From Selaginella moellendorffii (taxonomy: Eukaryota > Streptophyta > Lycopodiopsida > Selaginellales > Selaginellaceae): a DNA stretch of 64,000 nt. This document shows, piece after piece, positions 11,101 through 22,138 of the stretch. Location: assembly GCF_000143415.4 (NCBI RefSeq), contig NW_003314331.1, positions 560,164-624,163 of the forward strand, in the 5' to 3' direction. Numbering within the stretch: position 1 is the stretch's first letter; every line of letters begins with the position of its first letter. The translations under genes were made by a program, and so were the position numbers. The notes beneath the pieces are model-generated. The model did not search any database and had not been told where the DNA came from. It saw only the letters and a list, made by a program, of their open reading frames with translations.

Positions 11101-11310
11101 GCTACCGGGAGGGGGATCGAGATTGTGGATCCACTGCTGCTCCAGAATTACTCCGAGGTGGATGCCTTGGAGGAGATGCTGCGGGTGTTGGATGTGGCTT
11201 GCTACTGCGTGGATTCTTGCCCCCAGAGGAGGCCTGGGATTGAGGAGGTTGTGGCATGGTTGGATGCCGTGGGATCGAGCAGGCTCAAGGTGGGATTGGG
11301 CAAACCTTAG
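8110..11310 (+). CDS. LRR receptor-like kinase, PSKR/PSYR type (LRR-X)
   Basis: An intronless 1066-aa plasma-membrane receptor kinase. Residues 1-30 form a signal peptide. An LRR N-terminal cap follows (CKAEEEAALLDFRRSF, then CCAWRGIQC), then about 20 plant-type leucine-rich repeats (LxxLxLSxNxLSGxIP). Near residues 515-565 an island of non-repeat sequence (after GIRCLIEDED) interrupts the last repeats; this is the hormone-binding feature of PSKR-like receptors. The membrane helix spans about 697-722 (GAIMGITISISLGLTALFAA). The kinase has GCGGFGLVF (glycine loop, about 780), VVAIKRL, IVHRDIKSSNILL (RD type, about 898), VADFGLARL (about 920) and GTLGYIPPEYAQ. All catalytic residues are present. 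Close families bind sulfated peptides (phytosulfokine, PSY) or brassinosteroid. The island and kinase favour the PSKR/PSY1R group, but the ligand is not predictable. GC content and codon use are strongly GC-biased. Confidence 0.9.
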   Translation: MSAAPRAIIQVYSLVLSLFLVAAVDESAVAAHGSSSQTWCKAEEEAALLDFRRSFASQPGEVFDSWILSRTCCAWRGIQCSSTKDDDDSRRFTALSDGYRVRVLSLPGLKLAGEIPPSIARLRALEAVDLSANQISGSIPAQLVSLAHLKLLDLSANNLSGALPPAFRQGFPAIVRLNLSDNLLEGPIPPMLSSASIESLDLSYNFFAGALPSPMICAPSLNVSNNELSGPVLAALAHCPSIQSINAAANMLNRSLAAAPEVDFFASPAARSIKLLDLSTNAIPGGIPAAIGRLAALEELFLGYNSLGGEIPSSISNISALRILSLRNNDLGGEMAALDFSRLPNLTELDLSYNRISGNIPSGISQCRHLTSLTLGKNELRGDIPSSLGALRKLETLSLSGNELGGGIPAELQECEALVMLVLSKNSFTEPLPDRNVTGFRNLQLLAIGNAGLSGSIPAWIGNCSKLQVLDLSWNRLVGEIPRWIGALDHLFYLDLSNNSFTGSIPPDILGIRCLIEDEDASSSAADDLRPVANTLFVKHRSNSSALQYNQVSAFPPSIILASNNLSGVIPLEFGKLRKLVSLDLSNNKLVGSIPACLANASDLESLDLSSNGLSGSIPPSLVKLTFLAAFNVSFNRLSGAIPSGNQFASFSNSSYIANSRLCGAPLSIQCPAAAMEATSSSSRGGGGDQRGPMNRGAIMGITISISLGLTALFAAMLMLSFSRARAGHRQDIAGRNFKEMSVAQMMDLTVTMFGQRYRRITVGDLIKATNNFDATNIIGCGGFGLVFKANLPDGNVVAIKRLTSEDGGPQMEKEFDAELSTLGNITHPNLVSLEGYCRLGMRDRLLVYSYMENGSLDYWLHERSDGGSRLTWRHRLAILRETARGLEYLHRGCNPHIVHRDIKSSNILLDGDLRAHVADFGLARLMLPSDTHVTTELVGTLGYIPPEYAQSSEASLRGDVYSFGVLVLEVLSRRRPVDACRRGGIRDLVPWVEGMQATGRGIEIVDPLLLQNYSEVDALEEMLRVLDVACYCVDSCPQRRPGIEEVVAWLDAVGSSRLKVGLGKP

Positions 11311-14300
11311 AGCGGGTTTCTTTGCTTTCGTGACTACAAATGCCCATGTCCGGTGTGTGACTATGATTCTTACAGCAAATGCCCAGGCAGGGCATTACAG
11401 GGAATATAAAGAATACTGGCGCAAGAACTGCGTGACTACTCAAGCAATGGCGGATTTGCAGCTCTAAACTTTTGATGGGACGTGACACTCACCAAGTTAA
11501 GCTGAGAAAGTTTGAGCAAATAGCGAGCGACTTGTTCTTTGATATGGCTGGAAGAAATAAACTGCGAGTATACTGGCGTATGTTGCACAAAACATTTATC
11601 CAAGAATCATCACTTGATGCATTGTGTGGTGGTTGTCGAGCAGCAGTGATAATGCTTAGCACAATGTTGGCTACGGGGATGTTCTAAAGTGGAAAGCAAA
11701 CATAGCCTTGGAGAGTGGCCTTGAGATTGTGGCGAGATCCAGGATAGGACTCGGGAGTGATCTTTCGGGAACTTGGAAGGGATATTTTGTACCTTGAAAT
11801 TTGAAATATAAGAGCACTCTTGTGTTGTGTCTGCTACAGGAAAACTAAAGTTGTGTTAATCGACCTTAAAGTTAGTGATCCTGTCCAAATGCTTCACACC
11901 GCAGTGCAAAAAAACATGGATTGTAAGCTCACATCTGCAAAACAATCGCGAAGTCGGATATGGAAAGCTGGACGCCTATAGACAGCATGATTCTGCCAAG
12001 TGCCGGAGCATAGTGATCTTTTCTGGCCCTGAAAGTTCATCAAAGTTTATATCCAATCTCAAATATTCTTTTTGATCCAACCAGTTCTTAAGGAACTGCA
12101 TTCTTATGTCAAACCTGACTGGCAAAGGATGTGCGTACTCAATACTGAAGACTAGCTAGACCAAGAGTGATAGGGTTTTCAATTTGCAACCATTGCATTG
12201 TAGTCTTATGCCTCTAGTTGGGCGCTACAAGACAACATGTCTTATTATTAAGAGACGCTGGATAGAAACTTTATGATTTTGTAAGTAAAAGATTCAAAGA
12301 AGAAAGGAAATAGAAGTTGCAAAAAGTGAGGACAAACATAATATACAATCTGGTGTTTCTTTTGGTATTTAAAGTCCCTCCCATGTCATGTCAAAAAGAA
12401 AGCACTTGATTGAAACAAAATAGTGATTGCATCAAACGGCAAATCTTGCCAGGCTGGTTGAGCAAGATTTTATAAACATCCATGTTTTGTTTGCAACTTA
12501 TTAATTAAAACGTGGTAAGTTTTTCTATACCTTGCCTTTTTCATATAAGGCATGGCCACTGTTCCACTTGTGCTTCAAATGAGATCTTATTCTATCTATA
12601 ATTGAGTCCAAGCTTGTGAGGGATTAATGTAAAGCACGAGGCATTCCTGGCTGATCCATCATCTATTATTTCTAGAATTGGTGTCAATGCCGCTGGTTGA
12701 ATCTTGCCCTGCAATTGGCGTGGAATTTGACCTCATCCCAAACAGTGTCACCACTGATCTATCTGTGCGTGCAAGGAACGTTAATCCTGCTCGATCCAAG
12801 GAGCTGCTCATCGATTCCAAGGTCCTTAAACTCTTTTCTTTGCTGCTAGTGTTTCAAGACCATAGTAACCCAATTAATGCCAATTTCAAGCACAAGAACT
12901 ACACGTTGCCTTAAACTAAGGACTATGGTGAATGGAGTTGACTATAGACAAAAAGATTGGCAGTAAAAAACGATTCCTCTCTTCCTAATTCTAAGGCAAG
13001 AGGATTACGGCATGTAAAAAAGTGGTATATGGCACAACAAACCGGGCGACAAGGCTTTACTATCACGTAAAAGGTGAAGTCAAAAAGAAGAAGAATCTGG
13101 GACCACGCACTCACGTGGACGTGCGCCAGTCGCCAGATCCCCGCGAATCGGGCGGCTCACGGGACGCTTGCGCTGCATGGCCACCTTACCAAGGCCAGGT
13201 CACCTCCCATGCACACGTCCGACACAGCGCGAGTAGAAAAGTATATGGAATTTGCGTCAAAGCTGGCGGGAATTTCTCGAGCGCCAAAACCGTGACGTGC
13301 ACATGAAGATGCGGACAAATGCCCATCACCAAATGTTCCCAGGATATCCCTCATCCTATACCGTGACGTTGGCTTACGCAACCACGAGACTCTCGCGTCC
13401 TCGCGCATCCGTGACCATCGCGGGATCTTTCAAGTAAGACTTTAAAACCCCTCTTTTCCATCCAATCCATCCGACAGACTTGAATCTCTTCTACTTCCCC
13501 CACGATTAAACTCGTCTCGACTTAAAACGCTTCATCTTCCACACGGAGGAGAAACGAAAACAAGCATGCAAATCCCACCAGAAACCGAGGAAGAACCGAG
13601 ATCCTTTGCAAAATGCCCAGTGGGGGCATTCATTATAAAGCTGGGAAAAGGTACGAAGAAGCCTCTCCGCTGTGGAAAGGAATAAAGAAGCCGCGAGGGT
13701 TTCGCGCCGTCGTCATGCCCGTGAGCCACCACCTAAAAACGCTTCGATTTTTCGGGGTCGTTGGTTTTTGCCCCTTTTGCGTTCCTCTCCAACCGAAAAC
13801 AACTCGGCCCTCCATTACTCTCGCCCATGATGCCTCCAATTTCTTCTCTGGTTATATTTCTACATTATTTGTATACTTTTGTATGATTTTCATCTCGACC
13901 ATATCGGTACTTCGTTGAAATTACAAATGGAATCTCGTGTGGTTCTAGAACCGTAGAAACCACCCTGTTTACGTTTCCTTTGTTCCCAGTTCTTAGCGAC
14001 CGTGTCACCCTCACTAAAATTCTCTCGTTGCCAAAGAATTTGCGCGGTCCCCCGAGGAAAGGAGCTGCAATCAAGCCACAAATTCCACGTATCCTTGACT
14101 AAAAACTTCTCGTCCAAACTAGCAATCGTATGTATGTTGAAGCCAACCAAAAGAGAAGAATACAAAGCTTTAAAAGTTGACCCGCATTGTTCCCGTCAAC
14201 ACAAGAACTGGAACGACAAATTTCAAATATTAATTTATAATTTAAAACAACGAAAACGTTTACTACAAAAATACCAAACAACGAAAATAGAAAAAAAAAA

Positions 14301-14388
14301 GAAAAGAAAAGAAAATAGAGAGTAAAGAATGCTGGCTGGCTTCGTCGCCCAGTGCCGGTGTCCTCCTTTTAAGAATCTCTCCACATAA
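11311..14388. other. 3-kb intergenic region
   Basis: After the kinase stop there is a 3' UTR-like AT-rich stretch, then mixed sequence with only short frames (for example 12678-12914 and 13613-13918) that lack domains or supporting splice structure. I see no tRNA, transposon terminus or tandem array. The last part is probably the distal promoter of the GARP gene. Confidence 0.4.
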
Positions 14389-14396
14389 TATATAAA
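14389..14396 (+). promoter_or_regulatory. TATA box, probably of the GARP gene
   Basis: TATATAAA lies in ATAATATATAAACGAG. It is 658 bp upstream of the predicted start codon, implying a long 5' leader. The leader holds a GA-rich tract near 14470-14510 and several short upstream ORFs, which may dampen translation. A leader intron is possible. Confidence 0.45.
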
Positions 14397-15053
14397 CGAG
14401 AAGAGGCCCCTCTGTCGCAAAGCCCGGCTTCCTCGCCCGAGAGCTCCAGTTTCTTCGCAGAGAAATGGAGAAATAGGGAGAGAGAGAGTGCGAGAGAGAA
14501 AGAGAGACGATTCTTCCTTCATTGCCGTGATGCGACCAAAACTTCCTCTCGAGATCGCAAAGAATTCCACCGCTTCGCCGTGAGAGAGAGATCCTTCCGT
14601 GCCGCCTCTATGGATCCACCGGAATGTCATTGAAACATACACATATGATTTTGGAAGTTTGGTTGGAAGAGAAGATCCACTGTTGGTCACTGTCCGTGCG
14701 TTGGGTCGCCTCGTTCTTTGCCACGCTATAATTCTTGTGGCTATGTCATCCTCCTTCTCCCACAGTCGCGCCCTCGTTTTTTTGTGCGTCTCCCATCGTA
14801 CAGGTAGCTAGTACTAGTTCTCGTGTTGACCTCCATCGCCAAACCTTCTCCATCCTTTTTCTTCTTCTTCTAGTTCGTCCTCTTGTTGCTTAGTTTCTCT
14901 AGCAGGCCGAGCAGCGTGCAAGGGATAGGAAAAGAAAAGAGATTGTTTTGACAAGTTTATGATAAGGTGGTCGCTGTGCTGCTGCTGTAGCGGTCGACCA
15001 CCGCGCTCAAAATCGCGTTTTGATCGAGGGAATTGCGTGAGGGAGATCGGGAA

Positions 15054-16738
15054 ATGCAGCTGGAAGTGGAGATGGATCAAGGGGCTTCCTCCCCCCCGCA
15101 CCACAACTCGAGGAAGAGGCTGTCGTCCGTGGAGGACGACGATCTTGACGCGCCAGGATCTTCGGATAGCAACAACACCGTGAGTGGCGATGGCAGCAGC
15201 GATGGCGCGACCGTGCTCGGCGGCCCCTTTGGATCGTCGTCGGCGAGGAGCAGCGTGAGGCAGTACATTCGATCCAAGATGCCCCGCTTGCGATGGACTC
15301 CGGATCTGCACGAGTGCTTCGTCCGCGCGGTGGACCGGCTGGGCGGCCAAGACAGTAAGTGGAATTCTACTGCAAAGGCATAGATTTTCTCTTTTAAGTT
15401 CTTCTTCTTTGAGTTCCATCAATCAATAGTGGCAGTAGCAATTCATTGATTGATTGGTAGATTGATTGTCAGTACCTCTTCTTTCTTTCTTTCTTTTATG
15501 GTTCTTAAGTTCTTGCACCTATGTAGGAGCTACTCCAAAGCTCGTCCTGCAACTCATGGGCGTCAAAGGTCTCACAATTGCGCACGTCAAGAGCCATCTC
15601 CAGGTCTGCAATTTCTCTCGCGAAACCAGCAAGAAATCCTCTAAATTCTCCTGTGGAAACTTGCAGATGTACCGCAGCATGAAGAACGACGAGAACGGAC
15701 CCGGTAAGAAATCTCTTTCTTCTTCTTCCTCCTTGTACTGACGCTACTAAAGCTTTTGCGTGATGCAGTGGTCATGGAGGAGAGGAAAGGCGAGCAAGCA
15801 CAAGCAGCCGTAGCCAGCGACGCCAGCCTCCTTCACCATCCTTGGACGCCGCAGCTCCAGCAAATCCGTGGCGAGAAGAAATGCCGGGACAATCCTAATG
15901 CCCAGCAGCAGTACTACGCTCACAATTACTTCCATCGACCAGTTCTTCAGCCACTGGATTGTCATGCCAGGTAATTCAACGTAAGCTTGAGTGGAACCAC
16001 CATCTAGGATAGCGACGGCCTCCTAAAAGAGAGAACTTCTTCTTCTTCTACTTCGCCTTCAAAAGAGCAGTGGTTGTTTCTGATACGGTGAAGATTCCTC
16101 GTTGCAGGACGGAGGATGCATGGAGCCAAATCGCCAGTCCAAATCAATCACAGGAGTGGCTCTCGAGACTGTCAATCGCGGCCACTAAGTGCTACAGCGA
16201 GCGGTTTAACGATCTCCAGATTGGCTGGAGGAAAAACCATCACACTCTCTTCCAGCAAACTGGAGGAGATGATAACACTCTGCGCTCGCGATCGCTAGAG
16301 AGAGAGGAATCCCGGATACATTCCAGCATTCTCGTCTCCCAGAACAGGATAAACAGCTGCCCCGCGCTGATCCACTTTGACGAGATCCTGGAAGGCAGCA
16401 GGAGCGCCATGAAGCATCACGAAAACTTCAACTTCCATCCCCAGGTAAGAAGCTCCACCTTTCTTTTCTTTTTTTAAAGCTTGAAGACTCACTACTAACG
16501 ATGGAATTGGATCGTGCTTGGCCAGCATAATCTCGAGGAGAAAAGCCCGGGGTTTTTTAAGACGATGGGTCAAGTTGATAGTACCTTGTCTTTGTCCTCA
16601 CCGACAAAGCACCCCAGCGGCAAAGCTCCCATGGTCACTGCCTCGGATCTAAAGAGACTTAAGCTGGCGCTGCTTGACCCAATCCAAGCTCCAAACGGTG
16701 TCAAGTTGGAGCTCACCATGGCCACTGGGGACGCCTAA
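15054..16738 (+). CDS. GARP (G2-like) MYB-related transcription factor
   Basis: A nuclear DNA-binding protein. Exons are 15054-15354, 15527-15603, 15667-15703, 15769-15970, 16108-16444 and 16526-16738. The GARP domain is split over exons 1-3: RSKMPRLRWTPDLHECFVRA, VDRLGGQD then RATPKLVLQLMGVKGLTIA, and HVKSHLQMYRSMKNDE. This keeps the LRWTPDLH helix and the SHLQMYR signature. The preceding VRQYIRSK resembles the Arabidopsis At2g38300/At2g40260 subgroup more than KANADI, which has a different N-flank. The C-terminal half has STLSLSSP and KLELTM, resembling EAR-type LxLxL repression motifs, so it may act as a repressor. A Ser/Asp-rich N-terminus precedes the domain. ATG 15054 was chosen; 15072 is an in-frame alternative. 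It converges on the gene at 17165-19799. Confidence 0.88.
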
Positions 16739-17164
16739 AACTCGCCGAAATAACACACATTACTATACCTCTATGTTACAACTCTTAGAAACTCTGCTAG
16801 ATAACGGACCTTTGTACAAAAACGACTTTGGAGCCCAGAGAGCTGACCTTCTACTAAACTGTTCTTTCCTCTCTCCTGTTTTTTTCCTCCCAAAGATGAC
16901 ATTTTTACTCGGGCAAGAATTTAGAAGTACGTAGATTTTACTCTTGACAATGTATAGAATAAACCTTTGTACGAAAAGTCGTTCCCATGAGAATTTCTCG
17001 AAAAAGAATCTTATGCTGAGGATCTAGAAGAATGTAAATAGCGATTTTTCTATAGCCACGAACTTTATGACATGATCCATAAACAAAATCACAGTCCTCA
17101 AGAAACGTGAGAGCATTGCAAGAGTTTCAACAATAACGCAGCGAGGAAAATGGTTTTTTAGTCC
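16739..17164. other. Shared 3' region of two convergent genes
   Basis: This 426-bp stretch lies between the stops of the GARP gene (+) and the CDCA7-like gene (-). It is AT-rich without an ORF or repeat and probably holds both polyadenylation regions. Confidence 0.5.
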
Positions 17165-19799
17165 CTACAGAGCATCTACACTTATGTGTTTGCTTGCGGA
17201 GAGTCTCTGGATCTTGAGTCTAGCATCAGGAAAAAAACATATAAGAAACACTAGTCCAACCAAAACATACCTCTCAGACGCCATAAACTTGATCAGCTTT
17301 TCTTCCTCGTCTCGCGAGTACCTCGACCAGAATTCCTGTGCGCTGCGATTCTCCCCTCGTGAGACATCTAGAAAGAAAAAAGAGAAAAGATTGCAGCCAA
17401 AATCAATACCTCCAATCCCGAATAAATTATGCTTCGATTGCCTACCTTGGATCACCACTATGCTTCTCTGCTCAGCACCTCTCAACTTCCAAAAAATACG
17501 CGACCCGACAGTAGCTACAGGCTCTGTTCTTTGAGCGTTACACTGCTGCATCTCTGCGAGCAAAAGAAAAGTCATACGGCTCCAAAGGAAAAGAAACAAA
17601 AAAAAAAAAAAGAAAGAAGACGAAAACACGATCTTACTCGATTTGCAGACCACTTCCGCTAGCGCCATCTGTGCAGCGATGGATCGTTGCTCCTGCATAC
17701 GTACTTTTGCAAGCAGACAGTTGCATTGGTCTGCAGTGAGCGAACTCCCATTTGTTTCCAAGACCAGCAATCTTTTTGCCTCGGCAGCTTTTGCCTTTTG
17801 CAAAGCGGCTCTCACCTGGAGAAGAAACTTTAAATTTTGATATCAATCTACACATCAAAAGGACTACCTGTTTTCGAGCAGCTGAAATTTCATCGTTTGC
17901 TTGCTGCTGCTGGACCTTGACGTTGGCAGCATTCTCCATAAACTCCCTGAATCTCCTGCAGACGTAGAGAATCAGTACATAGTTTCGAGGGAGTCTAATC
18001 TTACGCGGTGGAGAGACAATCGTCACAGAGACTGTTTAGTAAGTGCAGCTTTGTGTGTAGCTCCAGCTTCTCGTAGGCATCAACACCGTTTTCCAAGGCA
18101 TTTACAACTGCGTCTACGCCTGAAGATGTTCGTGACACATAGTCTTTAAGCGACTCCAGCCATGAAGCTCTTGTCGGAGCGGAGAAACTCCTGGAAAACC
18201 ACGTCGTTAAAAAAGTACTAAACTACTCTCGCACGAAAACGATAAATTACCCTTCGCTGACATCCTCCGACGCGAAAGATAACAGTTTCACATGCAGATG
18301 AACAAGCGGACCCCTTTGAGACATCAATCCTTGATTCATTTCTTGCAACGCATCTTCCCCTTGGCCGTCTCGCAAACAAAGAAGCTGAAAGTATGGTTGG
18401 CAAGCGGTAAAAACTGAAAAGAAATCACAAACCTTTTGGAAAGCCGAGCAGAACTCTAGCAGCTGAAGTGCTGGCCCAATCAACTCTTGCGGCAGCTCAA
18501 TTCCAGCTACGGTTTTGAGTGCTTCACCGTCGGGAAGAGCTATTTCCTGGGCTTTTGTGCTTTCCGCGGCCAGGTCGATGTTGAGCTCGACTAATAGATC
18601 TCGAGTTTCGTGTTTCTCTTCCGCATCTGCGTTTTTCTTTGACAGCTTCTTTGCGAGTGTCGGTACAGTTCTCTCTGGTTGTACCTCCGACAAACTGTCC
18701 AATCGCGGGACCGTGATGGAATTGTTTTCTCGCAACGCCGCGTCTCCCTCGAGTTTACTCAGTCTAGTTTCGGCCAGGACCCGCTTCCGGCTGGCTTTCT
18801 TTGCCTTCTTCTCGTCATTGTCTGCTATACTTCTCTTCTCTAACAAGTCAGCCTGGGCCATGTCAGTGTTCGCTTGAACATTAGTTATACTCGCTTCCGC
18901 TAGTACTCGTTTTCTTTTACGTTGCTTAGCTTCCACTGGCTTTTTCTCCTCTAACTCCAACTTCTTAAGTTCGATGCTTTTACCCTGCCGCAAAGAAGCT
19001 TCAGTGAAACATATTAGCAAACCATCACAGTAAAGCACCTGATCTGCCGGATCTGATGTCAAGAACTCAGCGACGGACGCACATCCTATCGACTTGGCGA
19101 GATGTGACACCATCCCGGTTGGGCTGCAACCTTTCTTCTTCCTACAAAAACAAAAGCAAAAAAAATGCAGTAACACTAACTCTCCCATAACTCTCACGTT
19201 TATAACTCGAACTCACTCTTACATGCAATAGCTACAGTTGCATATCCCACGACACCTTGGACACGTCCAAGCATTCAAACCATTCACAATTGCTACATCT
19301 TCACCATATCTAAGAAAAAAAAGTTTGAAAAGAAAGAGAAGAAACTAGAAAAGAAAATCAAGGAAAAATATACCTGTTTTGCAAACACTTCGAGCAGAAG
19401 TTCAAGCTACAAGATCGATCTTCACTCTTGCAGCTCGCCATGAGTCCAAGAGTTTTCTGTCGACACTGAGACAGAGAGAAGTGATGGTTAAAATAGAAAG
19501 AATATTTCAATAGAAAGCTCAGAGCAAACCTGGTGGCACGAAGTTCCACTGTCGGAGTCATAGATCCGGCTACCAACAACGCCAGCACTGCCGCTCTTTT
19601 TCTTGTCTTTGTGGGCCTCTAGCGCTGGAGAGTTTTCGCTGGCTTGCATCGCAGCAATGGGGCTTGGCCGATGGTTTTCCTTGACAGCCATGGCGTCGTC
19701 TTGCTCCTGATCACTGTCTTCGATCACAATAACCTCGGGCCCTTTCGATTCCAAAGGTTTTTGGGCTGCCTTCAGCCGCTGCCGAGTCCTGGGCTTCAT
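17165..19799 (-). CDS. CDCA7-type zinc finger (zf-4CXXC_R1) protein with DDT-like region
   Basis: A nuclear chromatin protein. CDCA7 proteins carry a cysteine-rich zinc domain and partner the HELLS/DDM1 remodeler in DNA-methylation maintenance. The start is ATG 19799 (MKPRTRQRLKAA) with an acidic Ser-rich N-terminus. The zinc domain follows: GTSCHQ joined to CRQKTLGLMASC, then FCSKCLQNRYGEDVAIVNGL, AWTCPRCRGICNCSYC, and GCSPTGMVSHLAKSIGCASV. All expected Cys pairs are visible. A long Lys/Glu-rich region follows, then IELPQELIGPALQLLEFCSA, which resembles a DDT helix, and further helical and coiled segments. The last exon ends RLKIQRLSASKHISVDAL at 17165. At least nine short introns with GT/AG borders are read. 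This zinc domain plus DDT layout matches plant 'MAO-A repressor R1 zinc-finger' proteins more than vertebrate CDCA7, so a direct role in methylation is inference. Confidence 0.82.
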
Positions 19800-20159
19800 C
19801 TTTTCTCGCTCCTGAGAAGAAAGAATGCTAGATCTCCCGAAAAGAATGCGCGCGGGAACGAGGAAAAAAACTTACCCGGCAGAGATAGTGAGAAATCCCG
19901 CTCGCGCCCAAATGTTTCTCTTAAACCCTACCAAAGTGATTAAACGCAGTAAATGTAAAGCAACTCTAGAGCAATTAGTAGAACGCTTAGACACCAAACG
20001 AGAAAAGACGAACAAAGAACGGAAAACCTGATTTGTAGATGCCAAAATAATTGCTTTGAGAATTCTATGCGAGGGAGCAAGCAACTCTTCTTTGGTAATG
20101 AAGAGAATGGAGCTAAAAAACTGGGCAGCGATTAGTACAAGCGAAAGACTAGATAGCTT

Positions 20160-21909
20160 CTACTCCTTGGCACTAAGTAAATTCGTTACCTCTACAAGCT
20201 TCAACCAAAACTTGTTCCTGTTCACAATCTACAAACAGAACAAAAGGAACGGTGTCACTGAGTGCTGAAAAGCTTGGAAGTTCTTACCTCCGAGTATGGG
20301 ATCAGTGTTTCCGAGCACAGGCTTTGAATGGAAGGAGGGATCAGTGCCGAGAGTGGAGTCTTGCTCAGACCAGCAGTGACTATGTTACCGAGAAGATAAG
20401 CCGGGCGGAGCCATTTCGACTCCGGGAATGCGTTCTGGGACAAGTACGCTGCAGCGTGGTCTTCTTTAACTTGCTGTGTCGAGTATCTTTTCATTGCTGA
20501 AACCACATCTCCCTCCTCGACTAGCATTCGAGTGAAAGTGTCCACGTCCTAGCAACTCCATAGCTATGGTCAAGCCTAAAGCTGTTATAGTCTTACCTTG
20601 AGAGAAGAATTACAGCCTTGGCCTAGAGCGTTGGACATGGCATGGGCCGCATCGCCAATCAACACTGCTCTACCTTTTTCTGCGTAGAACCTGCTGCAAG
20701 AGACCTGATGAAAAAGAAAATAACATTGGATGGACGAGAAGAGAACTATGCGCTTGCCTGCATTGAAGATGATGGCCTTTGCGAGATGAATGCTTCCGCA
20801 GCCTCGAGAGGCACTGAAAGTGGCGGCATGTACTTTTCAACGTAAGATTGCAGCTGCCATTGTCACATATTGATCTGTCAAACACTTGAATCCCTCTTGA
20901 ACAATGTCGCCTCCATTACCTCTTGAGCGTTTTGGATTTGCAATAAATCCTTCGGCTCAGTTTCAGGAGACCATCCCAGAAGAACGGACATGCCATCGCC
21001 GGGCGTCGGGAAGCAACCAAAGTTTATGCTCGTACTACCTGTTACATAAGCAAACTCGAAAAAAAAACGGATTGGACAGTTACAATCACCTGAATCCTTC
21101 TTTGTGACCACTCTGAACGAATGAACCGCATCATCCGAGAGCTCTGCCGGCCTCGGGACGTGCAAGACCTTGAAAGTATAAGGCGTGTTTACTTGCTGGA
21201 AATCAAAGCCTCTCTCTCGGATGAAAGCTTCTCGAACGACCGATCGAGCACCATCAGCACCAACCAAGAGATCGTAGGGAACTTGCATGGTCTCGTCACC
21301 TTTAAGTCGGAATTCTACAGCTCGAGAGTTAAAATCGACCCCAACACAGCGAGCACCATAGATCACCTGGAAAAAATATATATTTGCGTCCAGGTAAGAC
21401 AAAGTAAGCATCTAAAAGAAGCAAAGAGAGGAGAAAAATCGAAGTTACCTGGACTTGCTTTTGAGAGTAACGTTTCTGGAGTTCTTTGACAAGCACCGCT
21501 GCCAGAGATCTTTGATTTACAAGAAGCGAAGGTTTGTCCGGGTTTCTCTTGAGAGCAATCGCTCGGCCGCCAATGTGCAACACAAACTGCGAAGAGGGGA
21601 CCCCTTGCTTCTCCACCTCGGTCCACAATCCATCCACTCTAGAGATCGCATCGCGGCCGCGGGCGCTCAATCCAACGCAATACTGCCGCGTCTTGTACCT
21701 GGCGGCATCATCAATCGAGACGATAGAGCCCGCATTCTCTCAAAATATTTCCTACAAACTCACAGCGGCAATGGGATTCTCGGATCGTCGCGCGCCTCGA
21801 AAATCCTGACCGGAAGCAATCCACGCAGGGAATCCTTCTCCGCGGCGCAATCGAGAAGAAGATGTGCGAGGAGGAGGCCCGACGGGCCAGCTCCCACGAT
21901 GACAGCCAT
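20160..21909 (-). CDS. FAD-dependent monooxygenase (KMO/PHBH-like fold)
   Basis: A flavoprotein hydroxylase using FAD, NAD(P)H and O2. The start is ATG 21909. Residues 2-12 read AVIVGAGPSGLLLA, the GxGxxG dinucleotide-binding loop. Later segments include QYCVGLSARGRDAISRVDGL, LLVNQRSLAAVLVKELQ, YDLLVGADGARSVVREAF (the DG motif), and GDAAHAMSNALGQGCNSSLKD (the GD motif that contacts the FAD ribityl chain), then a C-terminal helical part. About eight short introns are present; the last exon ends near 20160 (a final alternative splice site leaves the last residues uncertain). Kynurenine 3-monooxygenase is the nearest family I can name by motif style, but the substrate cannot be inferred. It is divergent from mL46, with a tRNA-Lys between them. 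Confidence 0.82.
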
Positions 21910-21969
21910 AGCCGCTAAGCCCTAAAAGAAGCAAATATAAACCCCGCGCATAACAAAAATCAAATATCT

Positions 21970-22042
21970 CGCCGTCTGTGGGAATTGAACCCACGACCAC
22001 GTGGTTAAAAGCCACGCGCTCTACCGGCTGAGCTAAGACGGC
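21970..22042 (-). tRNA. tRNA-Lys (anticodon UUU), copy 1
   Basis: On the minus strand the sequence is GCCGTCTTAGCTCAGCCGGT...CTTTTAA...GTGGGTTCAATTCCCAC...AGACGGC plus discriminator G. Acceptor, D, anticodon and T stems all pair. The anticodon is TTT and there is no intron. It lies in the 230-bp space between the divergent FAD monooxygenase and mL46 starts. Confidence 0.95.
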
Positions 22043-22110
22043 TTTACATCATAATAAGTGATAATTATCCTCTAATAATAACGTATTACTCATTAAGTAA
22101 GCTTAGAGTT

Positions 22111-22119
22111 TTAGGGTTT
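22111..22119 (-). promoter_or_regulatory. telo-box of mL46
   Basis: TTAGGGTTT, 20 bp upstream of the mL46 start codon, is a plant telo-box typical of translation-related genes. Confidence 0.5.
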
Positions 22120-22138
22120 ATGACAAGGAGGAAGAAGA

